Origin: Geomonas limicola
Lineage (GTDB): Bacteria > Desulfobacterota > Desulfuromonadia > Geobacterales > Geobacteraceae
Assembly (NCBI RefSeq): GCF_014193675.1
Contig: NZ_BLXZ01000001.1
Span: 744,001 to 808,000 of the forward strand
Direction: 5' to 3'
DNA: 64,000 nt
Part shown: one piece after another, positions 32,451-41,248 of the stretch
Layout of the letters: every line of letters begins with the position of its first letter
How positions within the stretch are numbered: position 1 is the stretch's first letter
Program-made: the position numbers and the translations under genes
The notes under the pieces: model-generated
What the model was told of the DNA's origin: nothing
The model's input: the letters and a program-made list of their open reading frames with translations, nothing else
Databases searched by the model: none

Positions 32451-34061
32451 TTACAACCTGAACCGGCTCACCAGCTGCTTGAGATCCTGGGCCTGGGCGG
32501 CGAGCGTCCCGGCCGATGCCGCGGTCTCCTCGGCACCGCGGGCGGTCTCTTGGACCACCTCAGAGATCTGCAGGATGTTGCTGGTGACCTCGCCGGTGGT
32601 CGCCGTCTGCTCTTCGGCCGCCGTGGCAATCTGGCTTACCTGCAGGGAGACCTCGTTGATGCTGTTGAGGATCATCTCCAGCGCCTCTTCCGAGCGAGAG
32701 GAGGCCGCCGCCCCTTTCTCGACTTCCAGCACCCCCTCTTCCATGGTGCAGACCGCCGTCCTGGTCTCTCCCTGGATCGCCCGGATCATCTCCCCGATCT
32801 CGCGCGTCGCCTTCGTGGTGCGCTCCGCAAGGGCACGGACCTCGTCGGCCACCACGGCAAAACCGCGCCCCTGGTCGCCCGCCCTGGCAGCCTCGATGGC
32901 AGCGTTAAGCGCCAAAAGGTTGGTCTGATCGGCGATGTCTTCGATGGTCCCGACGATGGCACCGATCTGGTCGGAACGGGTGCCGAGAGCCTCGATGCTG
33001 ACCGAGGTCGCCCGTACCCGCTCGGCGATGACCCCCATGCCGACGATGGTCTCCTCCACGATGGCGGCCCCGGCCTGGGCCGCCTGGGCCGAACGCGCAG
33101 ATGCCTCGGCCGCCACCGTGCAGTTGCGCGCGATGTCGCCGCTGGTCGCCGCCATCTCCTCGCTGGCGGTCGCCACGGTATTGGACTGGGCAACGGTCTC
33201 CTCAGCGCCGGTGGCGATCTGGTCCGAGGTCGAGCGCAGCTGCCCCGAGGCGGTGGCAACCGAGCCCGAGATGTCGATGATCTGCGACACCATCTGGCGC
33301 AGGTTTCCAACCATCTCGGCGAGGGCACCAAGGATCATGCCGACCTCGTCCTTACTGTCGCTACGCACCTCGCGGGAGAGATCGCCCGCGGCCACCGCCT
33401 TGGTGATCTCCACGGCATAGTTGATCTGCCTGAGCACGGCGCGGCTCACCGTGAGACAGATCCCGCCGACAACGAGGGCGATGAGCAACGTGCCGGCCAA
33501 GGAAAGGAACATGGCGCTGCGCTTGATCCCCAACGCCTCTTTGGCCATGGAGCGTCCCTGTTCGATGTTGAAATCGATGTGGCCGTCGAAGGCCTTGCCG
33601 ACCTCGGTAAGAATCTTCTGGTTGGCCATGAGCAGGTCGCGCGCCTCGGTCTTTTTCCCCTGCCGGGAGAGGGCCAGGACCTGGTCCCGGATCGCGACGT
33701 ACTTGGCGAGCGAATCCCGGTCCACCGCCAAAAGGAGCTTGTCCTTGTCGTTGGAAAGGTCTTCTTTCTCGTACTTCTTCAGTGATTCCTCGACGGTCAC
33801 GGTGTTTTCGACGATCTTTTTCTCCAGCCTGGCCATCTCGGCCGGGTCGGTCTGCGCTACGTGCTGCCAGACGCTGACCCGGATGGTGGTGAGCGCATTG
33901 ACCGCGTTGGTAAGTTCGTCAAGACTGGGAACCGTATTGATGTTGGCGTAGTTTGCCGCCTCGAAAACTTTCCCCGTCTGGACTTGGCTCATACCCGCGA
34001 GCATGATGAGGCCGAGCAGTACGGCGACAAAGATGATCTGCATCTTTCTTGCTATGGTCAT
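32451..34061 (-). CDS. Methyl-accepting chemotaxis protein (4HB-HAMP-MCP)
   Basis: A 536-residue chemoreceptor. Helix 1 is at 8-28 and the periplasmic four-helix-bundle ligand domain about 30-185. Helix 2 is about 187-210, followed by HAMP. The cytoplasmic signalling hairpin tip is '[42 protein letters not shown]' (about 375-417), which binds CheA/CheW. It has no C-terminal CheR-tether pentapeptide. CAGGAGTAT precedes ATG 34061. Its start overlaps the stop of a 40-codon upstream ORF whose own ribosome site and first codons are near-copies of this gene's. Confidence 0.93.
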   Translation of the reverse strand: MTIARKMQIIFVAVLLGLIMLAGMSQVQTGKVFEAANYANINTVPSLDELTNAVNALTTIRVSVWQHVAQTDPAEMARLEKKIVENTVTVEESLKKYEKEDLSNDKDKLLLAVDRDSLAKYVAIRDQVLALSRQGKKTEARDLLMANQKILTEVGKAFDGHIDFNIEQGRSMAKEALGIKRSAMFLSLAGTLLIALVVGGICLTVSRAVLRQINYAVEITKAVAAGDLSREVRSDSKDEVGMILGALAEMVGNLRQMVSQIIDISGSVATASGQLRSTSDQIATGAEETVAQSNTVATASEEMAATSGDIARNCTVAAEASARSAQAAQAGAAIVEETIVGMGVIAERVRATSVSIEALGTRSDQIGAIVGTIEDIADQTNLLALNAAIEAARAGDQGRGFAVVADEVRALAERTTKATREIGEMIRAIQGETRTAVCTMEEGVLEVEKGAAASSRSEEALEMILNSINEVSLQVSQIATAAEEQTATTGEVTSNILQISEVVQETARGAEETAASAGTLAAQAQDLKQLVSRFRL

Positions 34062-34180
34062 TGCGATACTCCTGGAAGGTGTCCCCGCTGCACCGAGGTC
34101 CCGAGGTTAAGGCCAGAAAAGGTTCTAGCGTGTACCAGATCGTATCGGCAGGGGCAGGAAAACCTTGAGCGAATGGTCAT
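34058..34180 (-). CDS. 40-codon upstream ORF, duplicated chemoreceptor start region
   Basis: The ORF begins [13 protein letters not shown] and ends ...LPGVSQ, with its TGA overlapping the chemoreceptor ATG as ATGA. Its initiation region (CAGGAGTATGCAATGACCAT) differs by one base in 20 from that of the chemoreceptor (CAGGAGTATCGCAATGACCAT, allowing one inserted base). It is either a remnant of an earlier receptor start or a translationally coupled leader peptide. It is too short to judge by codon use. Confidence 0.5.
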   Translation of the reverse strand: MTIRSRFSCPCRYDLVHARTFSGLNLGTSVQRGHLPGVSQ

Positions 34181-34405
34181 TGCATACTCCTGTAATCACT
34201 AGTTGAATTCGAGAGTAGGATCACACCGGATGGGGGAAGTAAGACGGAACAGATCGTGCGCCGGCGTAATCGGTCCGCCGGATTCCTGTCCAGCCCGCAG
34301 CCTGGTATTCGGGAATTTTGACTCCAGAGCTTCCCCTCCCCCCAACGACGCAAACGCGGTATGATCGTGGTTAGTTGCCACCCTGTCCTAACGGGAGATC
34401 CGCCG

Positions 34406-35164
34406 ATGCCGATCCGCTACCTTTTCGACCAACAGGGCCTTGACGACCTGGCCCGGTTCAGCACCCCACGCACCTTGTTCGCCTTCGACCTCGACGGGAC
34501 GCTGGCGCCCATCAAGGTCCACGCCAGCGAGGTGAAGCTCGCCCCCGAACTCTCGGCAGCCCTTGAACGCCTGGACCAGATCGCCAGCGTCTGTGTCCTC
34601 ACTGGCCGTTCGCGCAAGGATGCCTTGGCCATACTAAACCTGGACCTGCGCCTGGTCCTCGGCAACCACGGCTGCGAGTGGCCTCCCGAGGTGCGTCCCC
34701 GAAACCAGCGCTACCTGGAGATTACCGGGGCCTGGAGAGAGCTTCTGGAGAGAGGTTTTGCACAAGAGAGCGGAGTTGAGATCGAATACAAAGGCGAGAC
34801 GCTGACGATCCACTACCGTGGGGCACCTGATCCGGAGGGGGCACGGGTGCGTATCGAAAAGGTGGTGGGAGAGCTCATTCCGGCGCCGCGCGTCATCGGC
34901 GGGAAGTTCGTCATGAACCTCTTGCCCAGGGAGGCGGAGACCAAGGGAATTGCACTGGTCGAGGCCATGGAATTTCTGGGAGCAGGTCAGGCAATTTACC
35001 TGGGCGACGACGTGACCGACGAGGACGTCTTCACGATGTCCCTTCCGAACCTTTTGGGGGTGCACATCGGCCAGGAACCCTGGACCGCCGCCTCACACTA
35101 CCTCGAGAGCCAGTCCGAGATGACCTCCCTCGTCCAGACCATGGTGCGACTTCTCGGGGGATGA
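34406..35164 (+). CDS. otsB: Trehalose-6-phosphate phosphatase
   Basis: A 252-residue HAD-superfamily phosphatase that dephosphorylates trehalose-6-phosphate to the osmoprotectant trehalose. HAD motif I is 'FAFDLDGTLAPI', motif II 'VCVLTGRSRKD', the OtsB segment 'LVLGNHGCEW', and motif III/IV 'AIYLGDDVTDEDVF'. GGGAGATC precedes ATG 34406. No trehalose-phosphate synthase (otsA) is in the window. A strong terminator follows. Confidence 0.92.
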   Translation: MPIRYLFDQQGLDDLARFSTPRTLFAFDLDGTLAPIKVHASEVKLAPELSAALERLDQIASVCVLTGRSRKDALAILNLDLRLVLGNHGCEWPPEVRPRNQRYLEITGAWRELLERGFAQESGVEIEYKGETLTIHYRGAPDPEGARVRIEKVVGELIPAPRVIGGKFVMNLLPREAETKGIALVEAMEFLGAGQAIYLGDDVTDEDVFTMSLPNLLGVHIGQEPWTAASHYLESQSEMTSLVQTMVRLLGG

Positions 35165-35199
35165 CCGGACCTCGTGTAACGGGAGCATCGGGCAATTTG

Positions 35200-35230
35200 A
35201 AAAGGGCCAACTTTTAGTTGGCCCTTTTTG
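35200..35230 (+). terminator. Rho-independent terminator of otsB
   Basis: A 12-bp stem (AAAAGGGCCAAC / GTTGGCCCTTTT) with a 5-nt loop and a T-run, 36 nt after the stop. Confidence 0.9.
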
Positions 35231-35358
35231 TATCTGTGGCAGGCGACAGGCGCAACCTGAGCCAGGGTTCTGTGCACACCGCGAGCACCTCCTGCCCAAA
35301 CTTGGCACTTCCGGGAACCCACAAACATTAACACCCGTTAAATCTCGCCCAGTTCCAC

Positions 35359-35374
35359 TGGCACGACCGATGCG
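35359..35374 (+). promoter_or_regulatory. Candidate sigma-54 (-24/-12) promoter
   Basis: TGGCACGACCGATGCG matches TGGCACG-N4-TTGC at all seven -24 positions and three of four -12 positions, with the required GG-N10-GC spacing. It points to the DUF1566/MBG protein at 35566, leaving a leader of about 180 nt. Confidence 0.6.
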
Positions 35375-35412
35375 AACAGGATTAAAGGTTCCACACCTTT
35401 AACGCGTCGGTC
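35365..35412. promoter_or_regulatory. Nested inverted repeat across the sigma-54 promoter start region
   Basis: The outer arms GACCGATGCG (35365-35374) and CGCGTCGGTC (35403-35412) match in 9 of 10 pairs. The inner arms TTAAAGGT / ACCTTTAA (35382-35402) pair perfectly around TCCAC. The outer left arm is the -12 element itself, so this is more likely a DNA operator than a transcribed hairpin; the inner stem lies at the expected transcription start. Confidence 0.55.
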
Positions 35413-35565
35413 ATGTTCCCCGTATTGATCCGCGCTTCAAATATCCTGCAACCGAGACTACCCAGTCGTTGTCCCGAGGTAAGCCAGCCACCTCTACCGT
35501 CGTGGGCTGTTGAGAAGGTACGGGGAGCCCTGCGACGCGAGACGCAATCTGCAAGGAGGTACACC

Positions 35566-38094
35566 ATGATACGAAGCCTGCTCCTAACATCCTGGTTACT
35601 GTTACTGATGCCACTTTGCGCAACCGCCGCCACGATCACCCTGCCCAAAACGGGGCAGACACTCTGTTACGACGCGAGCGGCCCTATCGACTGCGCCAAC
35701 ACCGGGCTCGATGGAGAAACGCAGATCGGGGCGGACTGGCCTTCCCCCCGTTTCACGGACAATCAAAACGGCACGGTCACCGACAACCTCACCGGTCTCA
35801 TCTGGCTCAAGGATGCGGTCTGCGCAGCGATCAACCCCCCTCCCCCCAACCCGAGCCAGGGCCTGCAAGGAGGGTGGAACTGGACTGCCGCGCTCGTCGC
35901 CGCGAAGGGGCTGCAAAGCGGCAAGTGCGGACTCAGCGACGGATCGGTCGCCGGCACCTGGCGGGTTCCCAACGTGAACGAATTCGAGAGCCTGATGGAT
36001 CTTTCCCAGGCGAACCCGCCCTTGCCTGCGAACCACCCGTTCACCAACCTCCCGTACCCCTGGCCCATTTACTGGACCTCCACCATCACGGCGGACTACT
36101 TTCCCGGCATCAACGCCATCGGCGCCGACATGTACACCGGAACCATCCAGGGGGACGACAAGGCCAACCTGAAATACATCTGGCCCGTGAAAGGCGAATC
36201 CACCACCCTGGCCAAGACCGGGCAACACGGGTGTTGGGATGCCAACGGCGAGGTGACCCCGTGCAACGGCAGCGGGTCGGACGGCGATCTGCAAAAAGGG
36301 GTAGCCATCCCCTATCCCCGTTTTTACGACAATGGCAACGGCACCACGACCGACTCCCTCACCGGACTGATCTGGCCCAGAAACGCGGGGTGCTTCAGCA
36401 ACATATCCTCGCAGCAGCAGGCACTCAGCTTCGCGAACAACCTGGCGAACGGCGAGTGCGATTTAAGCGACGGCTCGCAGCCAGGTGACTGGCGCCTGCC
36501 GAACCGTAAGGAAATGCGCAGCCTGACCAACTACGTGGGCGGCTGGCTGCAGGAATTTGTCAACGCTCCCAACCACGGCTGGTACTGGACGTCCGATTCC
36601 TTTCCCGTCCCCAGCTCCACCGCCGACACCTGGATGGTGAAGTCCCAGGGGCTGGACTGGCTCAAGAGCACGCTGCTGACCTATCAGCAACTCCCCCCGT
36701 ACTTCGCGCTTCCGGTACGCGGCGCCCTCAAGGTGCAGCGCATAACCTTCCACGACCCCACCATTATCAGCTACGGGGATCCACCCTTGAACCTGAGCTC
36801 CATCACCACGGGAGGCGGATCGGGCAACCCGGTGATCTTCACCCTGGTAAGCGGCCCCGCCACCTTGAACGGCACGACCTTGACCTTCACCGGTGGGGGA
36901 AACGTCGTCGTGAAGGCATCCCAGGCGGGGAACGCCGTGTACTACCCTGCGGCTGCCACGCCCCACACCTTTGCCGTGGCGAGTCCTTCCGGAGCCGTGG
37001 TCATCACCCCCGCCGACTTGACCCGAACCTACGACGGGACCCCCAAGGCGGTCACCGCCACAACGTATCCCCCTGGCTTGCGCGTGGTCTTCAGCTATGC
37101 CGGAAGCCCCACCCCCCCGACCAACGCGGGGAGTTACCTGGTCGAGGCAACCATCGACGATACTTCCCACCAGGGGAGCGCACGCGCGACCCTGGTCATC
37201 GGCAAGGCAGTCGGCACCCTGACCTTGAGCGGACTGAGCCAGGTCTATGACGGCGCCGAGAAACGACCTACCGCAACGACGGTTCCCGCAGGGGGGAGCG
37301 TCGTCTTCAGCTACGCCGGCAGTACCACGGCTCCCATCAACGCGGGGAGCTATCCCGTCGTCGCGACGATTAACGATCCCAACTTCCAGTCCGGCAGCGC
37401 GAGCGGCACCTTGATCATCGCCAAGGCACCCTGCAGCATCACGCTCAGCGGGCTGAGCCAGGTCTCCGACGGGACCCGGAAAACGGTTACCGCGACAACC
37501 GATCCTGCCGGAAAAACCGTCAGCATCAGCTACACGCCGGAGAACCCGGTCGAAGTAGGGACCTATACCGTCCTGGCAACCGTCTCGGACGACAACTACG
37601 TCGGGAGTGCCAGCGGCACCCTCACGCTGAGCGCCCCAAGCCCCCCGAGCAGTTTCCTGGTAACCGGCAGCGTCCCCGGCGGTAACGGCAGCATCTCCTG
37701 CACCTCGCCGGTGCCGTACGGGACCAACGCGCTCTGCACGGTGACCCCGGCATCCGGGTACCACCTCTTCGCCCTGACAGACAACGGTATCGACCAGCTT
37801 GCCGCCGCTTCCGGTGGAACCTATGTCATTTCCGGTGTCATTGCCAACCACACCGTCAGTGTTGTCTTCGCTCGGCCGGACGGCATCCTGAACCAGGCAG
37901 ACGGCAAGACGACAGCCGATATCGGCGACGCGGTGACCCTTTGGAGCCTGGTGCGGGCAGAAACAGCGAACAGCAATGCCAGTCTTGCGCACGGCGACAT
38001 CGCTCCGCTTGGTGCTGACGGGAAACCCATGGGAGATGGCAAGCTGGACATCTACGACGTCATCGGGCTTTTGAGACTGGTGGTGGGGTTATGA
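35566..38094 (+). CDS. Secreted DUF1566/MBG protein with dockerin-like C-terminus
   Basis: An 842-residue exported protein with a signal peptide at 1-22 (ending PLCATAA). Two DUF1566/Lcl domains follow, at about 25-205 and 212-390: each opens 'LxKTGQ..C(Y/W)D', contains 'DNxxGTxTDxLTGLIW' and 'GTWRVPNVNEFESLMD'/'GDWRLPNRKEMRSLTN', and ends in a Trp-rich 'WTS' strand. Then come MBG-type beta repeats ('LTRTYDGTPKAVTATT...', 'LSQVYDGAEKRPTATT...', 'LSQVSDGTRKTVTATT...'; about 480-690). A final pair of dockerin-like segments is 'ADIGDAVTLWSLV' and 'GDGKLDIYDVIGLLRLVVGL'. ATG 35566 has AAGGAGGT. A lipoprotein gene follows after 28 nt. It probably acts in cell-surface display or adhesion. Confidence 0.82.
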   Translation: MIRSLLLTSWLLLLMPLCATAATITLPKTGQTLCYDASGPIDCANTGLDGETQIGADWPSPRFTDNQNGTVTDNLTGLIWLKDAVCAAINPPPPNPSQGLQGGWNWTAALVAAKGLQSGKCGLSDGSVAGTWRVPNVNEFESLMDLSQANPPLPANHPFTNLPYPWPIYWTSTITADYFPGINAIGADMYTGTIQGDDKANLKYIWPVKGESTTLAKTGQHGCWDANGEVTPCNGSGSDGDLQKGVAIPYPRFYDNGNGTTTDSLTGLIWPRNAGCFSNISSQQQALSFANNLANGECDLSDGSQPGDWRLPNRKEMRSLTNYVGGWLQEFVNAPNHGWYWTSDSFPVPSSTADTWMVKSQGLDWLKSTLLTYQQLPPYFALPVRGALKVQRITFHDPTIISYGDPPLNLSSITTGGGSGNPVIFTLVSGPATLNGTTLTFTGGGNVVVKASQAGNAVYYPAAATPHTFAVASPSGAVVITPADLTRTYDGTPKAVTATTYPPGLRVVFSYAGSPTPPTNAGSYLVEATIDDTSHQGSARATLVIGKAVGTLTLSGLSQVYDGAEKRPTATTVPAGGSVVFSYAGSTTAPINAGSYPVVATINDPNFQSGSASGTLIIAKAPCSITLSGLSQVSDGTRKTVTATTDPAGKTVSISYTPENPVEVGTYTVLATVSDDNYVGSASGTLTLSAPSPPSSFLVTGSVPGGNGSISCTSPVPYGTNALCTVTPASGYHLFALTDNGIDQLAAASGGTYVISGVIANHTVSVVFARPDGILNQADGKTTADIGDAVTLWSLVRAETANSNASLAHGDIAPLGADGKPMGDGKLDIYDVIGLLRLVVGL

Positions 38095-38122
38095 CAAGGG
38101 AAAACAAGCTCTGGAGGACACC

Positions 38123-38710
38123 ATGAAACGCATTGAACGGTTCAGCGCACTTCTGTTCATTCTGGTGCTTGGCCTGCTTGCCGGGTGTGGCGGCGGGTCA
38201 TCCGCGCCAGCGTCACCCCCGGCAACGACCACGACCACCACAACACCCCCGACGACGCCGACGACACCCGCAACGCCGCAAACCTCGCAGGTCTCGACCA
38301 AGGCAACCGTCAAGCTGAGCACCCAGGGGGTCTTGCCTCAGGGAGCCCTGCTCTCCGGGCTCGCGGTCACCATCCAGCTGCCGTCGGGGACGACCATCGC
38401 CACCGATGCCAGCACCTCCGTCGCCACCGGTGAGGTGAGCGTTTCCGGGGTCGCTGCCCAGGCGGGAGGTAGCGTGATGTTGCCGCCGGTGTACGCCCCG
38501 GCAACTGCCACAACACCGGCCACGCTCCAGATCATCATCGCCGGCAACTTCGGCGTCGGTGAATTCGCAACGTTCAGCTGCAGCACCGCCCCGGGAAGCA
38601 CCCTCCCCAGCAGCTCCAACCTGAGCGCCATATCCTTCACGCCGACCGATCAGCAACTCCGGCCGGTAACCGGTCTCAGCGCAGGGGTAAGCGTGACGCT
38701 GCTCCAGTGA
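38123..38710 (+). CDS. Cohesin-like lipoprotein
   Basis: A 195-residue lipoprotein. The signal peptide ends with lipobox LLAGC (Cys about 22). A Thr/Pro linker (about 30-55) leads to a beta-sandwich domain: 'VSTKATVKLSTQGVLPQGALLSGLAVTIQLPSGTTI...', 'FGVGEFATFSCSTAPGS', '...VTGLSAGVSVTLL'. This resembles cohesin-like domains of surface lipoproteins in Geobacter-type genomes. The gene follows the dockerin-like protein by 28 nt, with CTGGAGGAC before ATG 38123. The dockerin-cohesin pairing is inferred from sequence flavour and adjacency. A strong terminator follows 180 nt on. Confidence 0.7.
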   Translation: MKRIERFSALLFILVLGLLAGCGGGSSAPASPPATTTTTTTPPTTPTTPATPQTSQVSTKATVKLSTQGVLPQGALLSGLAVTIQLPSGTTIATDASTSVATGEVSVSGVAAQAGGSVMLPPVYAPATATTPATLQIIIAGNFGVGEFATFSCSTAPGSTLPSSSNLSAISFTPTDQQLRPVTGLSAGVSVTLLQ

Positions 38711-39330
38711 CCTCAAAGAAAGCCCTGCAGAGGGCTTCGAACATCTTCTGGTCAGGGAACGCGTCTGGTTGAAGCGGGAAAGGACAGCCGAAGGATTGCC
38801 TCAGACGACGAAAGGTCGGGGGAAAAGATCACCATTTCGAGGTCAGTAGCAGAACACTTCGAACCGGAGGGAAACCGCCTCCGAAGAGACGAAGGCCCTT
38901 GGCGCACTGCCAAGGGCCTTTTTTGTGCACTGTTGCAACGAAAGCATGCGACCCATGGCGTAGCCTTCCCTGTAAAAAACTCCGACATCACCTGTCGGCA
39001 TTGTTTACACCCCCAAAGTTACTGTCATAGAAATTCAGGAACTTACAATCGCGTCTCTAACGGCATACGGCTTGCAATTTTTTAACTTTTTGGTGAGTCC
39101 AGAACTCTCAACAGAGAAATGGTGAAAAGTATGTGATGTTAGCTTGAACAGTAAAATTAGCAACAACTCCCGGGGCAGGTTGTCACAAGCACTCGGAAAT
39201 AAAATCTGAAAAAGGAGAGCCATACAATGCACACTATCCGGAAAGTTTGATTAGCGTAAGGCTCATGAGCCAATGATACAGGCCGCTCTTTTCCTTCAGC
39301 TAAACGCTACACCACATCAAGGAGGCTGTC
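38711..39330. other. Intergenic region with terminator and a relic start
   Basis: A 620-nt stretch. It holds the terminator at 38892-38924 and then an AT-rich segment (about 39035-39220). An 8-codon frame, ATG CAC ... TGA (39227-39250), has a strong AAAGGAGAG site and may be the relic of a lost gene or a leader. No full gene is supported. Confidence 0.5.
38892..38924 (+). terminator. Rho-independent terminator
   Basis: A perfect 12-bp stem (AAGGCCCTTGGC / GCCAAGGGCCTT) with loop GCACT, followed by TTTT, downstream of the cohesin-like lipoprotein gene. Confidence 0.88.
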
Positions 39331-41019
39331 ATGCGGATCACCACCAAGTTAATCCTGCTATGCTGCATTCTTGCTTCTTGCTTTTCGCCATTGTTAGGCT
39401 GCAGTAGCTCAGATCCTACACCCGTCACGGTCACCTCCACCGCTCCACAGTTTACTACCCATCCGACGAACGCATCAGTGACCGCACCGAACACGGCAAC
39501 CTTCACCGTTGCAGTTACCGGAACCCCGACGCCGACCCTGAAGTGGCAACTCAGCACTGACGGCGGGTCGACGTGGGGCGACATAAACGGTGCGACCTCA
39601 ACCTCGTATACCACTGCTGCCACGACGAGTGGGAACAATGGCCACAAGTACCGGGCAGTGGCAACAAATAGCGCCTCCAGCGTCACGAGCAATGTGGCGA
39701 CCCTTACCGTAGCCAATCCCGCCGCCTGGGGCGCCGCACCCAACCTCAGGTTTGCCGACGGCACCAGCAACCTGAACGCTGTGTATGTGGATTTCGCGCT
39801 GAATTCGACGGGAGACGCCATGGCCGTCTTCGTCCAGAATGACGGTACCAATGACAACCTGTTGGCCAACCGCTACACCGTTTCCGATGGATGGGGCACT
39901 CCACAGTTGATCGAGACGAGTTCGGCAAACGTGCAGGCAAGTATCAATCCAGTTGAGGGACCACGGGTCGCAATCAATGCCAGCGGTTCCGCAGTCGCGG
40001 TATGGGCGCAAAATGATGGCTCAGGCAACATCGGAATCTGGGCCAACAGTTATACCGTTGCCGGCGGTTGGAAAACTGCCCAGTTGATCGATACGACCGA
40101 TGTGAACCCCGGCCGCCACTCCGACGTCCCCCAGGTAGGCATCGACGGCAACGGCAATGCCATTGCGGTCTGGCATAAGTATGACGGGACCTTGAGAAGT
40201 GTCTGGGCAAACCAGATGTCCAGTAACGGCACCTGGGGAAGTCCCTTCAAGCTGGAAAACAATGATACTGATCCCGCCGTCTACCCCAGTATTGCAATGA
40301 ACGCAGCCGGACAGGCCGTAGTGACCTGGACCTGGACCGACGCAACACAGGTGAACTACGGGCTCGTTGCGGCGCGGTACTATAACGGAAGCAGCTGGGG
40401 CACGGTTCAGACTATAGCCACCGGTACGGATACTACGGGAAGCATTCAGAAATGTTCGGTCGGGATCGACCCGAATGGGATTGCTCTTGCCGTATGGCCG
40501 CAGATGGAGGGAGGCGTACTGAAGATCAAGGCAAACCGCTACTCCGGTGGATGGGGAAGTCCCCAGAATGTAAGCGCAGGCACCGAGCACGCCTTAGATG
40601 TCGATATCGCCATGAACGCCTCCGGCAGTGCCGTTGCTGTTTTCCTGCAATATTCTTCCTCTACGCCCAACGTCTATGCAAGCCGCTATCTGCCCGGCAG
40701 TGGGTGGGATACGGCGGTTTCCGTGGAAAGTTTTGCCGACCAGGCAGCGATCTCTCCCAGAGCAGCGATAGATAGCAACGGCAATTCCTTTGCCTTGATG
40801 GGAAGGATCATGAATGCGAGTGCAGGACGCCTGAGGGCGAACCGTGCACCGGTCGGCAGTTCCTGGGGGAGCGATGTGAGTGTTGACGGAGTCTCGTACA
40901 CAGGGGCCCCCATGAGTTGGCGCATTGCGGCTGACGGCAGCGGAAGGGCAATGGCGCTTTGGGTCCAGGAGGGGCCTAACGGTGCGTTCAACCGCGTCTA
41001 CTTCAACCGGTACGAATAG
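39331..41019 (+). CDS. Repeat-built surface lipoprotein (Ig-like plus propeller-like repeats)
   Basis: A 562-residue lipoprotein with lipobox LLGC (Cys about 24). An Ig-like domain spans about 35-130 ('PQFTTHPTNASVTAPNTATFTVAVTGTPTPTLKWQLS...YRAVATNSASSVTSNVATLTV'). Then six or seven repeats of about 55-60 residues follow the pattern 'VAINASGSAVAVWAQNDG...I.AN.Y....GW....LI': for example at 'DFALNSTGDAMAVFVQ', 'GIDGNGNAIAVWHKYDG', 'AMNAAGQAVVTWTW' and 'DIAMNASGSAVAVFLQYS'. The repeat number and length suggest a beta-propeller. No enzymatic motif is seen. A perfect AAGGAGGC precedes ATG 39331. Confidence 0.75.
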   Translation: MRITTKLILLCCILASCFSPLLGCSSSDPTPVTVTSTAPQFTTHPTNASVTAPNTATFTVAVTGTPTPTLKWQLSTDGGSTWGDINGATSTSYTTAATTSGNNGHKYRAVATNSASSVTSNVATLTVANPAAWGAAPNLRFADGTSNLNAVYVDFALNSTGDAMAVFVQNDGTNDNLLANRYTVSDGWGTPQLIETSSANVQASINPVEGPRVAINASGSAVAVWAQNDGSGNIGIWANSYTVAGGWKTAQLIDTTDVNPGRHSDVPQVGIDGNGNAIAVWHKYDGTLRSVWANQMSSNGTWGSPFKLENNDTDPAVYPSIAMNAAGQAVVTWTWTDATQVNYGLVAARYYNGSSWGTVQTIATGTDTTGSIQKCSVGIDPNGIALAVWPQMEGGVLKIKANRYSGGWGSPQNVSAGTEHALDVDIAMNASGSAVAVFLQYSSSTPNVYASRYLPGSGWDTAVSVESFADQAAISPRAAIDSNGNSFALMGRIMNASAGRLRANRAPVGSSWGSDVSVDGVSYTGAPMSWRIAADGSGRAMALWVQEGPNGAFNRVYFNRYE

Positions 41020-41058
41020 TTTCCTCACGTTTGGCACAAGGTGAGATGAACCTCGACC

Positions 41059-41090
41059 GAAGGGGCTACAGCAAACGTAGCCCCTTCTTC
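41059..41090 (+). terminator. Rho-independent terminator
   Basis: An 11-bp stem (GAAGGGGCTAC / GTAGCCCCTTC) with a 7-nt loop and TTC, 39 nt after the propeller-like lipoprotein. Confidence 0.8.
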
Positions 41091-41210
41091 TATTCGGGAA
41101 GCTCCCTATCTGTTGGGTCCCCATCTGTGACAGGTTCTCGTGATGTCGCTCTGTACGTGTCTCCCCTCGTTAGGCCTAATACTGCGCACCAGCACGTCCA
41201 GAAAACACAA

Positions 41211-41241
41211 AAGGCACCTACCCTGGAAAGGTAGGTGCCTT
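41211..41241 (-). terminator. Rho-independent terminator after tRNA-Gln
   Basis: A 12-bp perfect stem (AAGGCACCTACC / GGTAGGTGCCTT). The T-rich tail (TTGTGTTTTC) is on the minus strand, so it terminates the ispE-tRNA-Gln transcript. Confidence 0.85.
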
Positions 41242-41248
41242 CTGAATG

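Noticed and set aside
35359-35565. Cyclic-di-GMP riboswitch in the long leader of the DUF1566 gene
   Set aside because: The conserved GEMM core (GGACGCAAAG...) and its tetraloop/receptor are not present; only simple hairpins are seen.
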